Shown here one piece after another: positions 1 to 10,653 of a stretch of 64,000 nt of DNA. The position numbers were made by a program, and so were the translations under genes. Source of the stretch: JASGKO01 sp049840595 (GTDB lineage Bacteria; Verrucomicrobiota; Verrucomicrobiia; Chthoniobacterales; Chthoniobacteraceae); contig JASGKO010000004.1 in NCBI GenBank assembly GCA_049840595.1, positions 1 through 64,000 of the forward strand, read 5' to 3'. Numbering within the stretch: position 1 is the stretch's first letter; every line of letters starts with the position of its first letter. The notes under the pieces were generated by a model. The model was not told the origin of the DNA and did not search any database. It saw only the letters and a list, made by a program, of their open reading frames with translations.

Positions 1-40
1 AAGGTTAATAGGGAAACACGATAGAATCCGAACAGCACCT
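1..40 (+). other. Untrimmed Oxford Nanopore native barcode adapter
   Basis: Bases 1-8 are the native-barcode front flank AAGGTTAA and bases 33-40 are the rear flank CAGCACCT. The 24 bases between them (9-32) equal, from memory, native barcode NB04. All 40 bases fit without a mismatch and nothing biological is needed to explain them. Genomic sequence therefore begins at base 41. This is technical sequence that marks a read end, and it tells the reader that the assembly is nanopore-based. Confidence 0.93.
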
Positions 41-55
41 GCCGTCCCGCGGCCG

Positions 56-1567
56 CTACTCGGCGACCACCGGTGCGCTGCCCCCGGGACGGGTGCGCCG
101 CATGAACAGGAGCAGCGGCAGCATCGCCGCGAAGCTCGCCGTCACCAGCCAGAACGTGTCGAGAAGGCCCACTGCGCCTGCGCGCCCAGCGCCGCCAGCA
201 TCGGGCGCCCACGTCCGGCGACCCGGGGGCGAGGTGCAGCGCGCCCAGGTAGTCGATGACGGGGCCGCGGTACACGTTGAACTGGCCGCGCAGCAGCTCC
301 CAGTGCGCCTGGGTGGAGCGCACGAAATAGCTCGAGACGAGCGAGATGCCGACCGCCGAGCCCACCGAGCGGACGAGGCTGTAGAGCCCCGCGGCCTCGG
401 CCTCGACAGGGCCTTGGGGATGGTGGCGAAGGCGATGGTCGAGGCCGGCACGAAGATGAGGCCGAGCCCGAAGCCTTGCAGCGACAGCGGGAACGCCATC
501 CAGCCGCCGCCGATGTCGGGCGACATGCGCGTCATCCAGTACGACCCCACGATGCTGAACAGTACACCCGCGGTGAGCAGGGTTTTCGGCGCGACGCGGG
601 TGGATATGCGGCTGATCAGGATCATCGCGGCCAGCGTCGCGAGGCCCCGCGGCATCAGGTCGAGACCCGCCTCGGTGGTGGGATAGCCGAGCAGGTTCTC
701 GAGGAACATGGGCTGCAGCAGCATCCCGCCGAACAGGCCGATGCCCATGGCGAACATGATCGTGCAGGCCAGCACGAAGTTGCGGTCCTTCAGCACCGCC
801 AGGTTGAACAGCGGGTCGCGCCTGTTGGTCAGGGTCCGCCAGACGAACGCGACGAACAGCAGCACCGAGGTGACGGCCATCGAGACGATGAAGGGCGACG
901 ACAGCCAGTCGTCCTGCTCGCCGCGGTCGAGCGTGACCTGCAGCGCGCACAGCGACAGCGCCAGCGCGGCGAAGCCCACCCAATCGAGGTCGCGCGACCG
1001 GGTCGGCGTGTCGGGCACGTAGGTGGCGGCGAGGAAGAACGACAGCGCGCCCACCGGCAGGTTGATGTAGAAGGTCCAGCGCCAGCTCACCACCTCGGTC
1101 AGCCAGCCGCCCAGCGTCGGCCCGAGGATGGGCGCCACCATCACGCCCATGCCCCAGATCGCCATCGCCTTGCCGCGTTCGTGCGGCGGGTAGGTGTGCG
1201 CCATCACCGCCTGCGAGAGGGGGATGAGCGAGGCACCGAACAGGCCCTGCAGCAGCCTGAACCCCACCATCTCGGCGAGGTTCTGCGCGATGCCGCACAA
1301 CCCCGAGGCGATCACGAAGCCGCCGATCGACCACAGCAGGAAGCGGCGCTGGCCGAAGCGGTCGGAGAGGTAGCCGGTGAGCGGCATCACCACCGAGGCG
1401 GCGATCAGGTACGAGGTGAGCACCCACGAAACCTGGTCCATGCTGGCGCCGAGGTTGCCCGCCATGTGCGGCAGGGCGACGTTGACGATGGTGGTGTCGA
1501 GCGCCTGCATCACCGTGGCCGACATCATCGCCACGGTGATCAGGAAGCGGTTCGATCCTTCCCTCAT
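56..1567 (-). CDS. DHA2-type MFS multidrug efflux transporter (EmrB/QacA-like), C-terminus frameshifted
   Basis: This is an inner-membrane proton-driven drug exporter of the 14-helix DHA2 group. The N-terminal half is clean: the ALDTTIVNVALP motif of EmrB proteins, motif A as GYLSDRFGQRR, and a motif C-like stretch GVMVAPILGPTLGGW. The start is placed at MREGSNRF; an in-frame ATG lies 18 bases further upstream. After the segment ending AFATIP (about position 410) the frame becomes Arg/Ser-rich nonsense. A neighbouring frame there reads sensibly as a membrane protein, and the original frame recovers near position 170 with the last helix (LLPLLLFMRR). I infer two compensating indel errors, not a real new tail. 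It lies downstream of a HlyD adaptor and a MarR regulator, the usual EmrRAB arrangement. The substrate is unknown. Confidence 0.85.
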   Translation of the reverse strand: MREGSNRFLITVAMMSATVMQALDTTIVNVALPHMAGNLGASMDQVSWVLTSYLIAASVVMPLTGYLSDRFGQRRFLLWSIGGFVIASGLCGIAQNLAEMVGFRLLQGLFGASLIPLSQAVMAHTYPPHERGKAMAIWGMGVMVAPILGPTLGGWLTEVVSWRWTFYINLPVGALSFFLAATYVPDTPTRSRDLDWVGFAALALSLCALQVTLDRGEQDDWLSSPFIVSMAVTSVLLFVAFVWRTLTNRRDPLFNLAVLKDRNFVLACTIMFAMGIGLFGGMLLQPMFLENLLGYPTTEAGLDLMPRGLATLAAMILISRISTRVAPKTLLTAGVLFSIVGSYWMTRMSPDIGGGWMAFPLSLQGFGLGLIFVPASTIAFATIPKALSRPRPRGSTASSARWARRSASRSSRAISCAPPRRTGSCCAASSTCTAAPSSTTWARCTSPPGRRTWAPDAGGAGRAGAVGLLDTFWLVTASFAAMLPLLLFMRRTRPGGSAPVVAE

Positions 1568-1663
1568 GACGGCAGGCCCGTACATGCCGCCGGCGCCCGG
1601 GCGCCGGGTGGAGACGGCGGCACGACGGGAGTGCGGCGCGCGGTGTTCACTCGAGCGCAGTGT

Positions 1664-2656
1664 TCACTTGAGCGCGATGGTCACGCTGGCGGTGGCGCCG
1701 ACGCGCAGCGGGTGCGCGGCGTCGGCGTCGTCGATGTGCACGCGCACCGGCACGCGTTGCGTCACCTTGACCCAGTTGCCGGTGGCGTTCTGTGGCGGCA
1801 GCAGCGAGAACGCCGTGCCGGTTCCGCCGGAAAGGCTTTGCAGCGTGCCGTGGAACACGTGGTTGGGGTACATGTCGACGACGACCTCGGCCTTCTGGCC
1901 CGGCGCGAGACCGGCGAGCTGCGTTTCCTTGAAGTTGGCGTCGACCCAGAACGAGCCGTCGACGATCAGCGCGGCCACCGGCGTGTTGGCGGTCACGTTC
2001 GAGCCCGCGACCAGCGTGAAGTTGGTGATGCGGCCCGACGAGGGCGCGACGATGCGCGTGTGCTCGAGGTCGAGCTTCGCCTGGGCGATGTCGGCCTGGG
2101 TCTGCAGCACCTCGGGGCTCGCGGTGTCGCCGCCGCGCACGGCGCGGGCGCGGGCGAGCTTGGCCTCGGCCGCGGCGACACCGGCAGCCTCGGTGCGCGC
2201 CTTGGCGCGCGCGTCGTCGAGCGCCTGCTGCGACAGGAACTTCTGCGCGACGAGCTCCTCGGAGCGCTTGAGCTGCGAGTTGGCGTTGTCGAGCGAGGCG
2301 CGGGCGCGCGCGACCTCGGCCTCGGCGGCGACGATGTCGGCGCTGTCCTGGCGCGCGGTCTGGCGCGCGAGCGCGAGGCGCGCCTCGGCCTTTTCCAGCG
2401 CCACCTCGAAGGGGCGCGCGTCGAGCTCGAACAGCACGTCGCCCGCCTTCACGAAGTCGTTCTCGCGCACCCGCACGCGCGCCACCTGGCCCGTGACCTG
2501 CGCCGAGATCTGGCCGATGTCGGCGTTGACGTAGGCGTTGTCGGTCTCGCGCTGCCGCTGCGACTCGCGGTACCAGCCGAAGCCGGCCACCACGGCCACC
2601 GCCAGCACGGCCACCGCGCCGGCACGCAGGGCGGTCTTGCCCGGGGCGAATTTCAT
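1664..2656 (-). CDS. HlyD/EmrA-family membrane fusion protein
   Basis: A periplasmic adaptor of 330 aa that links the inner-membrane MFS pump encoded downstream to an outer-membrane channel. It has one N-terminal membrane anchor (about residues 9-27), then the biotinyl-lipoyl-like half motif TDNAYVNADIGQISAQVTG. A long Ala/Glu/Arg-rich alpha-helical hairpin follows (about 85-190), then the second lipoyl half and beta-barrel (VAPSSGRITNFTLVAGSNV, WVDANFKETQL). Length and order match EmrA. The ATG overlaps the end of the marR-type gene by 4 bp (ATGA), so the two are translationally coupled. The longer reading frame that starts upstream is only an extension through the marR gene. Confidence 0.9.
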   Translation of the reverse strand: MKFAPGKTALRAGAVAVLAVAVVAGFGWYRESQRQRETDNAYVNADIGQISAQVTGQVARVRVRENDFVKAGDVLFELDARPFEVALEKAEARLALARQTARQDSADIVAAEAEVARARASLDNANSQLKRSEELVAQKFLSQQALDDARAKARTEAAGVAAAEAKLARARAVRGGDTASPEVLQTQADIAQAKLDLEHTRIVAPSSGRITNFTLVAGSNVTANTPVAALIVDGSFWVDANFKETQLAGLAPGQKAEVVVDMYPNHVFHGTLQSLSGGTGTAFSLLPPQNATGNWVKVTQRVPVRVHIDDADAAHPLRVGATASVTIALK

Positions 2657-3099
2657 CGCGACGCCTCCAGCCTGCGGTGGATGTCGGTGAGGATCTGCAT
2701 GGCGCGCTCGATCTCCTCCAGCGGGATGTCGCGCAGGAGCTCGCGGCGCAGGTGCCCGGCGACGCGCCAGATCTCCGCCGAGACTTCCTCCCCGCGCGGG
2801 GTGAGGTGCACGGTCTTGATGCGCCGGTCCTGCCCGACGCGCCGCTCCACCAGCTTCTCGCGCTCCAGGCGGTCGATCAGCCGCACCACGCTGGGGCCCT
2901 CGAGCCCGAGGTGCTCGGCGAGCATGGTCTGGCTCGGGCCATCGAGCTTGCGCACGTAGGCGAGCACCATCCAGGTCGCGCGCGACAGGCCGAGGGGCCG
3001 CAGGCGGCGGTCGAGCGCCAGCCGCCATTCGTGGGCGGTGTTGTGGACGAGGCGCGCGAAGTCCTCGGTGTTGATCGCGGGGGCGGCTGCGGCGTTCAC
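2653..3099 (-). CDS. MarR-family transcriptional regulator
   Basis: A winged-helix repressor of 148 aa, first gene of the efflux operon and probably its ligand-responsive repressor (EmrR/SlyA-like). The DNA-binding core is visible at about residues 55-100: TMLAEHLGLEGPSVVRLIDR is the recognition region, followed by the wing VERRVGQDRRIKTVHLTPRG. The flanking N- and C-terminal helices form the dimer interface in this family. The gene overlaps the adaptor gene by 4 bp. An AT-rich inverted repeat immediately upstream (3110-3138) is the likely operator, which suggests autoregulation. Confidence 0.9.
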   Translation of the reverse strand: MNAAAAPAINTEDFARLVHNTAHEWRLALDRRLRPLGLSRATWMVLAYVRKLDGPSQTMLAEHLGLEGPSVVRLIDRLEREKLVERRVGQDRRIKTVHLTPRGEEVSAEIWRVAGHLRRELLRDIPLEEIERAMQILTDIHRRLEASR

Positions 3100-3109
3100 G
3101 GTGCCTGGC

Positions 3110-3138
3110 TAATTATTAGCTTGCTAACGATTAGCATA
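3110..3138 (-). promoter_or_regulatory. Likely MarR operator/promoter region of the efflux operon
   Basis: In a very GC-rich surrounding this short stretch is AT-rich and holds the interrupted palindrome TTAGC-TT-GCTAA (3116-3127). It is followed by a further half site TTAGC and preceded by TTATTAGC. The TTGC-spaced palindrome resembles SlyA/MarR-family operators, and it lies just upstream of the marR-type start codon. Binding is an inference from position and symmetry. Confidence 0.6.
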
Positions 3139-3360
3139 GAGGCTACGAGGAGCGATTGCAAGTGCCCTGAAGTGTCCAGCCTCACAGGCCCGCGCGGTCG
3201 GACATCGGCTGCAGGCGGGGCGGGGCGCGGCAGCGGCCCGGCACGGAGCCGCAGGCGTGGCACCAGGATCTCAAATTGAGAGTGTGCGCACACTCTGCGT
3301 CTCGACACAAAAAAGGCGGGCGCAGCAGCACCCGCCCTCCTCGCCGCACCGTACGCGGTG

Positions 3361-4614
<1,254 letters not shown>

Positions 4615-4683
4615 GGAATCTCCTGGGGCCCTTCGCGGGCGGTCGCTGGCGTCGGAAACCTTCGATTATCGCCGAACCCGCCC

Positions 4684-5325
4684 ATGCCCGGAGCCTCCCG
4701 CTTACCGCACCCGCGGCCGGGCGCATCGCGCGACCGGGCCCGTCAGGCCGCGCGCGCGCCGGGCGGGCCGGGAAGGCGCCCGGCGGCGCCCCGCCGCATC
4801 GTGCTCCTCAACAAGCCCTTCGGCGTGGTCTGCCGCTTCACCCCCGAGGCCGGCCACCGCTCGCTGGCCGATTTCGTGACGATCCCGGACGTCTATCCAG
4901 TGGGCCGGCTCGACGCCGACAGCGAGGGCCTGGTGGTCCTCACCGACGACGGCGCCCTGCAGGCGCGCATCGCCGCGCCGGAGTCCCGCGTGGGCAAGAC
5001 CTACTGGGTGCAGGTCGAGGGCGAGCCCGACGAAGCCGCGCTCGCCGCCCTGCGCAGCGGCATCGCGCTGCGCGAATTCACCACCGCGCCGGCGCGGGCG
5101 CGCCGCATCGCCGAGCCGGCCCTGTGGCCGCGCGACCCGCCGGTACGCACGCGACGCGCCATTCCCACCGCCTGGCTGGAGATCGTGCTTGAGGAGGGGC
5201 GCAACCGCCAGGTGCGGCGCATGACGGCGGCGGTAGGCTTCCCGACGCTGCGCCTCGTGCGCCATCGCGTCGGCTCGTGGACCCTCGACGGGCTCGCGCC
5301 CGGCGAGTGCCGGGTGGTCGTATGA
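4684..5325 (+). CDS. rluE: 23S rRNA pseudouridine synthase, RsuA/RluE family
   Basis: It isomerises a uridine in rRNA to pseudouridine. The protein is 213 aa, near the usual RluE size, and lacks an S4 domain. The catalytic aspartate lies in PVGRLDADSEGLVVLTDDG (motif II). The N-terminal core strand RIVLLNKPFGVVCRF and the C-terminal EGRNRQVRRM motif complete the family signature. RluE modifies U2457 of E. coli 23S rRNA; the exact target here is inferred from length and from position next to icd. The first 35 residues are Arg/Pro-rich and poorly conserved, so the true start may lie further downstream. Confidence 0.85.
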   Translation: MPGASRLPHPRPGASRDRARQAARAPGGPGRRPAAPRRIVLLNKPFGVVCRFTPEAGHRSLADFVTIPDVYPVGRLDADSEGLVVLTDDGALQARIAAPESRVGKTYWVQVEGEPDEAALAALRSGIALREFTTAPARARRIAEPALWPRDPPVRTRRAIPTAWLEIVLEEGRNRQVRRMTAAVGFPTLRLVRHRVGSWTLDGLAPGECRVVV

Positions 5326-5471
5326 GCACGCCACGCCTGCGCCGCGCCCCGGACGCGCGCTCACCGCGGCGCGCGAAAGGCGCCCCCGGGGCCGCGTGCT
5401 ACCATCCGCCGACCTCCGATGGTCGCTGACGGCACGGCAACCCGCGCCGCGCGCGACGCCCCTTCCCGCCG

Positions 5472-6846
5472 ATGATCAGACGCCTGCTTGCCCGCCTCAT
5501 CCCCGGCAGGCCCGCGTCGAAACCGCGCATCTACACCCGCGAGCAGCACCCGGTTCGCCGCGAGCAACTGTCGTCGGGCGCGCGCAGCGTGACGCGCAAG
5601 CTGCAGGAAGCGGGCTTCAAGGCCTTCATCGTCGGCGGCGCGGTGCGCGACCTGATGCTGGGCCTCACGCCCAAGGACTTCGACATCGCCACCGATGCGA
5701 CGCCCGAGCAGGTGAAGCCGCTGTTCCGCCGCGCCTTCATCATCGGCCGCCGCTTCCGCCTGGTGCACGTGCACGCCGGCGCCGAGGTACTCGAGGTCTC
5801 GACCTTCCGCGCGCCGCAGGGCGAAGGCGCCACCGACGAGCACGGCCGGCTGATCTCCGACAACGTCTACGGAAGCCAGTCCGACGACGCGCGCCGCCGC
5901 GACTTCACCATCAACGCCCTGTACTTCGACCCCTCGACCGAGGATGTCTGGGACTACGTGGGCGGCGTGCCGGACGTGCGCGCGCGGAGGCTGAGGCTGA
6001 TCGGCCCGCCGGTCACGCGCTACCGCGAGGACCCGGTGCGCATGCTGCGCGCGGTGCGCCTCGCCGCAAAGCTCGACGTCGCCATCGATCCCAAGACCGC
6101 GGCGCCGATCCCCAAGCTCGCACCGCTGATGCAGAACGTGCCGCCCGCGCGGCTTTTCGACGAGATGCAGAAGCTGCTGCTGTCGGGCCACGCGGCGCCG
6201 ACGCTCAAGAGCCTGCGCGCGCACGGCCTGTCGCACGGGCTCCTGCCGCTGCTCGACGTGATCCTCGAGCAGCCGCTCGGCGGCAAGTTCATCGACGCCG
6301 CGCTCGCCAACACCGACGAGCGCGTGCGCGACGACCGCGGCGTCTCGCCCGCCTTCCTGTTCGCCACGCTGCTCTGGCACGAGGTGCTGGTCACCTGGAA
6401 CGCCGCCAAGGCCAAGGGCGCCAAGCCCGCGCCCGCGCTCTTCGACGCCATGGACAAGGTGCTGGAGGCGCAGGCCGAGCGCATCGCCATCCCGCGCCGC
6501 TTCGAGGCGACGATCAAGGAGATCTGGTCGCTGCAGCCGCGCTTCGAGCAGCGCGCGGGGTCGCGCCCGTACCGCCTGCTCGAGCACCCGCGCTTCCGCG
6601 CCGCCTACGACTTCCTGGTGCTGCGCGGCGAGAGCGGCGAAGCGCCCGCGGCGCTGGTCGACTGGTGGACGCGCTTCCAGGACGCGGGTGACGCCGACCG
6701 CGACGGCATGCTGAAGCCCGACGAGGCGCCGGCGAAGCGCAAGCGCTCGCGCAGCCGCGGCCGGCGGCGCAAGCCGGGGCGGCGAGGGCGGCAGTGGCGA
6801 CGGCGGCAGTGGCGAAGGCGGCGGCGACGCGGAACGCGGCGCATGA
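5472..6846 (+). CDS. pcnB: Poly(A) polymerase I, frameshifted near the 3' end
   Basis: It adds 3' poly(A) tails that promote RNA decay. The class II nucleotidyltransferase head shows FIVGGAVRDLMLG, the catalytic carboxylates in KDFDIATDA, the conserved RRRDFTINALYFD, and YREDPVRMLRAVRLAAKL. The C-terminal tail is rich in Arg/Lys (PAKRKRSRSRGRRRK), typical of PcnB. As read, the frame runs on into folK and would give a fused protein. A +1 shift near 6778 produces a Gly/Glu-rich tail ending at TGA 6844-6846, which overlaps the folK ATG. I take that as the true end and the fusion as an indel error. Confidence 0.9.
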
Positions 6847-7354
6847 TGCCGACCGCGTTCGTCGGCCTCGGCAGCAACCTCGAGCACCCGCGGCGCCAGC
6901 TCGCGCGCGCCATGCGTGCGCTCGCGGCGCCTGCCGCGCACGCGGCTGGTCGCCGCTTCGCGCAATTACACGACCGCCCCGCTCGACCCGGCCGTGCCGC
7001 AGCCCGACTTCGTCAACGCCGTGGCGCGCCTCGACACCGCGCTCGCGCCGCGCGCGCTGCTGGCCGCGCTGCAGCGCATCGAGCGGCGGCAGCACCGCCG
7101 GCGCGCCGTCGGCGCGCCGCGCAACCTGCCGCGCAGCCTCGACCTCGACCTCCTGATGTACGGGAAGCTCAAGCTCGCGACCTGCGCCCTCGACGCTGCC
7201 GCACCCGCGCATGCACGACCGCGCCTTCGTGCTGCGTCCGCTCGGCGACGTCGCACCGGCCGCGGGCATCCCCGGCCACGGCCTCGCGCGCCGGGCGCTG
7301 CGCGGGCTCCGCGAGCAGCGCGTCGAGCCCACGCGCCGCCACGGCAGGGGCTGA
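6843..7354 (+). CDS. folK: 2-amino-4-hydroxy-6-hydroxymethyldihydropteridine pyrophosphokinase, two frameshifts
   Basis: A folate biosynthesis enzyme that transfers pyrophosphate from ATP to the pterin. It is readable in three pieces: AFVGLGSNLEHPRRQL at the start, then in the next frame ASRNYTTAPLDPAVPQPDF and APRNLPRSLDLDLLMYG (the PRxLDLDLL signature with the Mg-binding aspartates). After a second shift comes LPHPRMHDRAFVLRPLGDVAP. The breaks lie near 6930 and 7190. Every conserved block is present and in order, so the gene is almost certainly intact in the organism. The order pcnB-folK-deoxynucleoside kinase is familiar from Burkholderiales. Confidence 0.85.
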
Positions 7355-7358
7355 GGCC

Positions 7359-8005
7359 ATGGAGCTCGCCGCCTGCCGCTACATCGTCGTCGAGGGCCCG
7401 ATCGGCGCCGGCAAGACCAGCCTCGCGCGCGCGATGGCGCAGCGCCTCGACGCCGACACGCTGCTCGAGCTGCCCGAGGAGAACCCCTTCCTCGCGCGCT
7501 TCTACGACGACATGGCGCGCTTCGCGCTGCCGGCGCAGCTCAACTTCCTGTTCCAGCGCGTCGACCAGCTGCGCGCGCTGGCGCAGCTCGACCTGTTCCG
7601 CCGGCCGACGGTCGCCGACTTCCTGCTCGACAAGGACCCGCTGTTCGCGCGGCTCAACCTCTCCGACGACGAGTACGCGCTGTACGACAAGGTCTACCAG
7701 CACCTGAAGCCGCAGACCCCCACGCCGGACCTCGTCGTCTACCTGCAGGCGCCGGTCGCCACGCTGGTCGAGCGCGTGCAGCGCCGCGGCGTCGGCTACG
7801 AGCGCGGCGATTCCCGCCGAGTACCTCGCGCGGCTCGCCGACAGCTACACGCGCTTCTTCTACCAGTACGACGCGGCGCCGCTGCTCATCGTCAACAGCG
7901 AGCGCCTCAACTTCGTCGACGATCCCGATCACTTCGAGCTGCTGCTCGAGCGCATCGCGCTCGATGCGCGGCCAGCGCGCGTTCTTCAACCTCGGGCAGG
8001 TGTAG
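7359..8005 (+). CDS. Deoxynucleoside kinase (dGK/dCK family), two frameshifts
   Basis: It phosphorylates deoxynucleosides in the salvage pathway. The P-loop is YIVVEGPIGAGKTSLARAM (about residues 8-26). The family's substrate-site ELPEENPFLARFYDD follows, then QLNFLFQRVDQL and the DFLLDKDPLFARLNL block. The first frame breaks near 7806. The downstream frame continues with IPAEYLARLADSYTRFFYQYD, and a further shift near 7965 restores the FFNLGQV terminus with TAG at 8003-8005. It follows folK by 4 bases, so it is probably in the same operon. panB, which often comes next in related genomes, is not here. Confidence 0.82.
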
Positions 8006-8068
8006 CAGGTCCCGCCGGGCGGCCGGCGCGCGCGGCAGCCGGGGTCGCGGTCGGCGCCGCGGGGACGC

Positions 8069-9636
8069 TCACGGCCTGCCCGAGAACAGCGCGTGGCGGA
8101 ATTCGACAGGCGCGCTGGCGGCGTTGCGGAAGCGGTAGGTCCGGTACTGCGCGTCGGCGGGCGGCAGCGCGAGCACGCTGCGCGATGCGCGATCGAAATC
8201 GAGCGTCGCGACCTCGCGCCACGCTTCCTGGTCGGCGCGCCAGGTGCCGAAGGGGCTCCCCTCGACGACGACCGTGCCGGGCGTGCAGGTCTCGACGTCG
8301 ACGGCGATCGACCTGTAGGGGCTCATGTCGACGCGCAGGCTGCACTCGCCGGGCGCCAGCGATGCGCGGGGATGATCGGCATAGCCGGCGAAGGCGTAGA
8401 ACGCGCTGCTGTCGACGATCACCGCCTTGACGCAGTGCCCCGCCAGAGACGCGAACGCGGGCGGACGCGGGACCCTCGTCACCGTGCACGCGCCTGTCGG
8501 AGGGATCGAGCCCCTCGGCCCTGTTCATGCCCGCAACGATCCACAGCGCCTCGCCGTCGAAGGCCATGCTCGCGCACCACTTGGCGCCGAGGGGGATCTC
8601 GCGGAAGCTCGCGCCGGCGTCGTTGCTCACGTACAGGTAGCCCCCCGAGTCGGCGCGCAACGTGTCGCCGATGAAGGCGTAGCTGTCGGAGACCGTCGCC
8701 ACGAGACCGTCGGGGCTCGCCACCAGGGAGCGGAACTGGTGGTAGTCGTGGCGCGCCTTGCCGAACGCGTACTCGTAATCGCCACGGTCGAGCGCCTCGG
8801 CGTTGTCGAGGACCTTGATCACGCCGCCGGCAAGCGATTCGTTGCCGATGTACACGTGCTTGCCGTCGCCGGCCGACGTCGACCAGGCGGTAGCCCGGGC
8901 GCTCGCCGAACGCGCGCCGGCGCGTGGCGAGCTGCCCGCGGTCGTCGAGGGTCTCGAAGGTGACGACGCCGCTGCGCGCGCCCGAGGGGTCGTCGCCGCC
9001 ACTGACCCACAGCCGTGCCCGGCGCTCCAGCGTCTTGGCGCGCGGCAGGTAGACCTCGTGAACGTGCTCGAGGAACTCGGCCTCGAGCGGCTGTCGCTGG
9101 AACGTACGGCCGTCGTCGAGGCTGAAGTAGAGGTGCGCGGGGCTCGCGTAGATGGCGAGCGCGACCATCGGGGTCGCGCCCTGGCCGAAGAAGCCCGCCG
9201 CGGCGTTGCCGTTCTTGGAGGTCTGCCATGCGGGATCCGCGCACACGACGCGCTCGAATCGCGCGCTGTCGCGCTCCTTGCGCCACGCCACGCCGCGTGG
9301 CGCGCCGTCGTGCGCGTCACGCCCGACGACCAGCACCGTGCCGTCGATCGTGTCGACGATCGCGTCGGCGAACTGGCTGCCGGCCGCGGCCAGGACGCCT
9401 CGCGGCCTGTTGATCTCGGCCACCTCGTGCAGCGAGGCGCCGTGGTCCTCGCTGTAGAACACGAAGGCTTCGGCGAACACGAAATAGAGCCGCCCGTCGG
9501 ACCGGCAATGCTGCACGACCTGGATCCGCGCCGCGAAGCGCGCCCCGCAATGGGCTTCGTCGAAATAGGCGGGGTCGATCGCGCGGATCGCGCCCGCGAA
9601 GTCGATGCGGCCTATCGCATCCGTCGCGCCGCTCAT
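8069..9636 (-). CDS. Asp-box (BNR repeat) beta-propeller protein, sialidase-like, two frameshifts
   Basis: Three Asp-box motifs of the S-x-D-x-G-x-T/S-F type are visible: YSEDHGASL, FSLDDGRTFQ and SNDAGASFREI. They are spaced as in a beta-propeller. The reading frame runs from ATG 9636 to about 8880, shifts, continues with DGKHVYIGNESLAGGVIKV, and shifts again near 8485 to end at 8069. No signal peptide is obvious, so it may be cytoplasmic, unlike secreted sialidases. I do not see the sialidase arginine triad clearly and do not claim that activity. Its ATG overlaps the hotdog gene by 4 bp. It is the last gene of the importer operon. Confidence 0.65.
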
Positions 9637-10576
9637 GTCGCGAATCGCGTGAGGCCGGTCGCCACCACCACGCCGTCCTCGCGACGCGCGCGGTAGCCGA
9701 ACGAGCCGGCATCGCGGGGAGCCGCATCGAGCGCCAGCACGTCCTCGAAGCCCCAGCGCTCGCGATAGACGATGGAGTAGTACTCGAGGCGGGGCGCGGC
9801 CGTCCGGTCGCCGGCGGTCCGTCCCTGCTCCACCAGCCATTGCCCGGCGCTGATGGCGGCCGTCCACACCTGCCCGCCGATGGGATGCAGCCGGCGTCCC
9901 AGCGGATGCGCATGGCGCGCGACGGGCGAGACGAGCAGGCGCGTCGCGTCGGGAACGAGGTGACGCGGACGCCGTCGCCCGTGCGCTCGAAGCGATTGTC
10001 GCGAAGACGGAAGAGCGGCGGCACGCCGGGGTCGGCCTCCGCGGCGGGAACCGCGGCATGCGGGCGCGCGACGCCGCTTCGCACGTGCGGCGCATAGCGG
10101 GAGTCGATGGTCGGCACCATGCGCATCGTGCCTTCGCAGACGCTCGCTCCACCGACGATCGCGCAGTCGACGTGGAAGTCGATCGCGCGCCGATCCACCG
10201 AAGCGACGCGCGCACGCCCCACCAGCGCGTCATCCGGGCTCGGCAGCGTCTCCCAGGTCACGGCGATGGAGCGCGCCCCCCACGTGACTTCGCCGTTGGT
10301 CGGCTCGGTCAGCACCATCACGGCGCTCGCGAGGAGGCCGATCGGCACGCAGTAGCGGGGACGGAACGGCGCCTGGATCGACGGCGGCATCAGGCGCTCG
10401 CAGGTCTCGATGGCCGAATGATGCACGCCCACCGAAGCCGTGTCGCCGACGGTGCAATGGCCCTGCGCCGCGCGCTCGAGTTGCCACTGCTCCGGATAGT
10501 CGACCTGCAGGCCCGCCGTCCGCGCCGTGCTCCCGCGCGCGTCGTCGAAACCGGGCCGTGCAGGGTTCGTCGTCAT
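9633..10576 (-). CDS. Hotdog-fold protein, fluoroacetyl-CoA thioesterase-like N-terminal domain, one frameshift
   Basis: The N-terminal 130 residues resemble FlK-type hotdog thioesterases (TVGDTASVGVHHSAIETCER, then GARSIAVTWETLP and RAIDFHVDCA). The C-terminal half (WTAAISAGQWLVEQ, LEYYSIVYRERWGFEDVL) could be a second hotdog domain, so the whole may be a double-hotdog thioesterase or hydratase. The frame breaks near 9950 and continues to TGA at 9633, overlapping the Asp-box gene start by 4 bp. Its operon suggests a role in CoA-linked catabolism. The substrate is unknown. Confidence 0.55.
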
Positions 10577-10588
10577 GGCGCATCGTCA

Positions 10589-10628
10589 TTGTACGTTGTA
10601 CGGCGCCGTTGTACGTTGTACGGTGCCG
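10589..10628. repeat. Tandem duplication of a 20-bp unit containing TTGTAC pairs
   Basis: Two adjacent 20-bp units (10589-10608 and 10609-10628) differ at one base. Each holds TTGTACGTTGTAC, so there are four TTGTAC half sites in 40 bp. They lie in the only sizeable gap of the operon, between the SDR and hotdog genes. They could be a regulator binding site or simple slippage; no function is shown. Confidence 0.7.
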
Positions 10629-10653
10629 TCGACCCGCGCGCCGTCGCGCCGGA

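Noticed and set aside
56..410. A novel Ser/Arg-rich C-terminal domain on the MFS transporter
   Set aside because: The neighbouring frame reads as normal membrane protein and the original frame recovers before the stop, so two indels explain it.
476..2959. An 827-codon open frame on the plus strand opposite the efflux operon
   Set aside because: It is a His/Arg/Gln-rich shadow of GC-rich genes on the other strand; the minus-strand frames carry clear family motifs.
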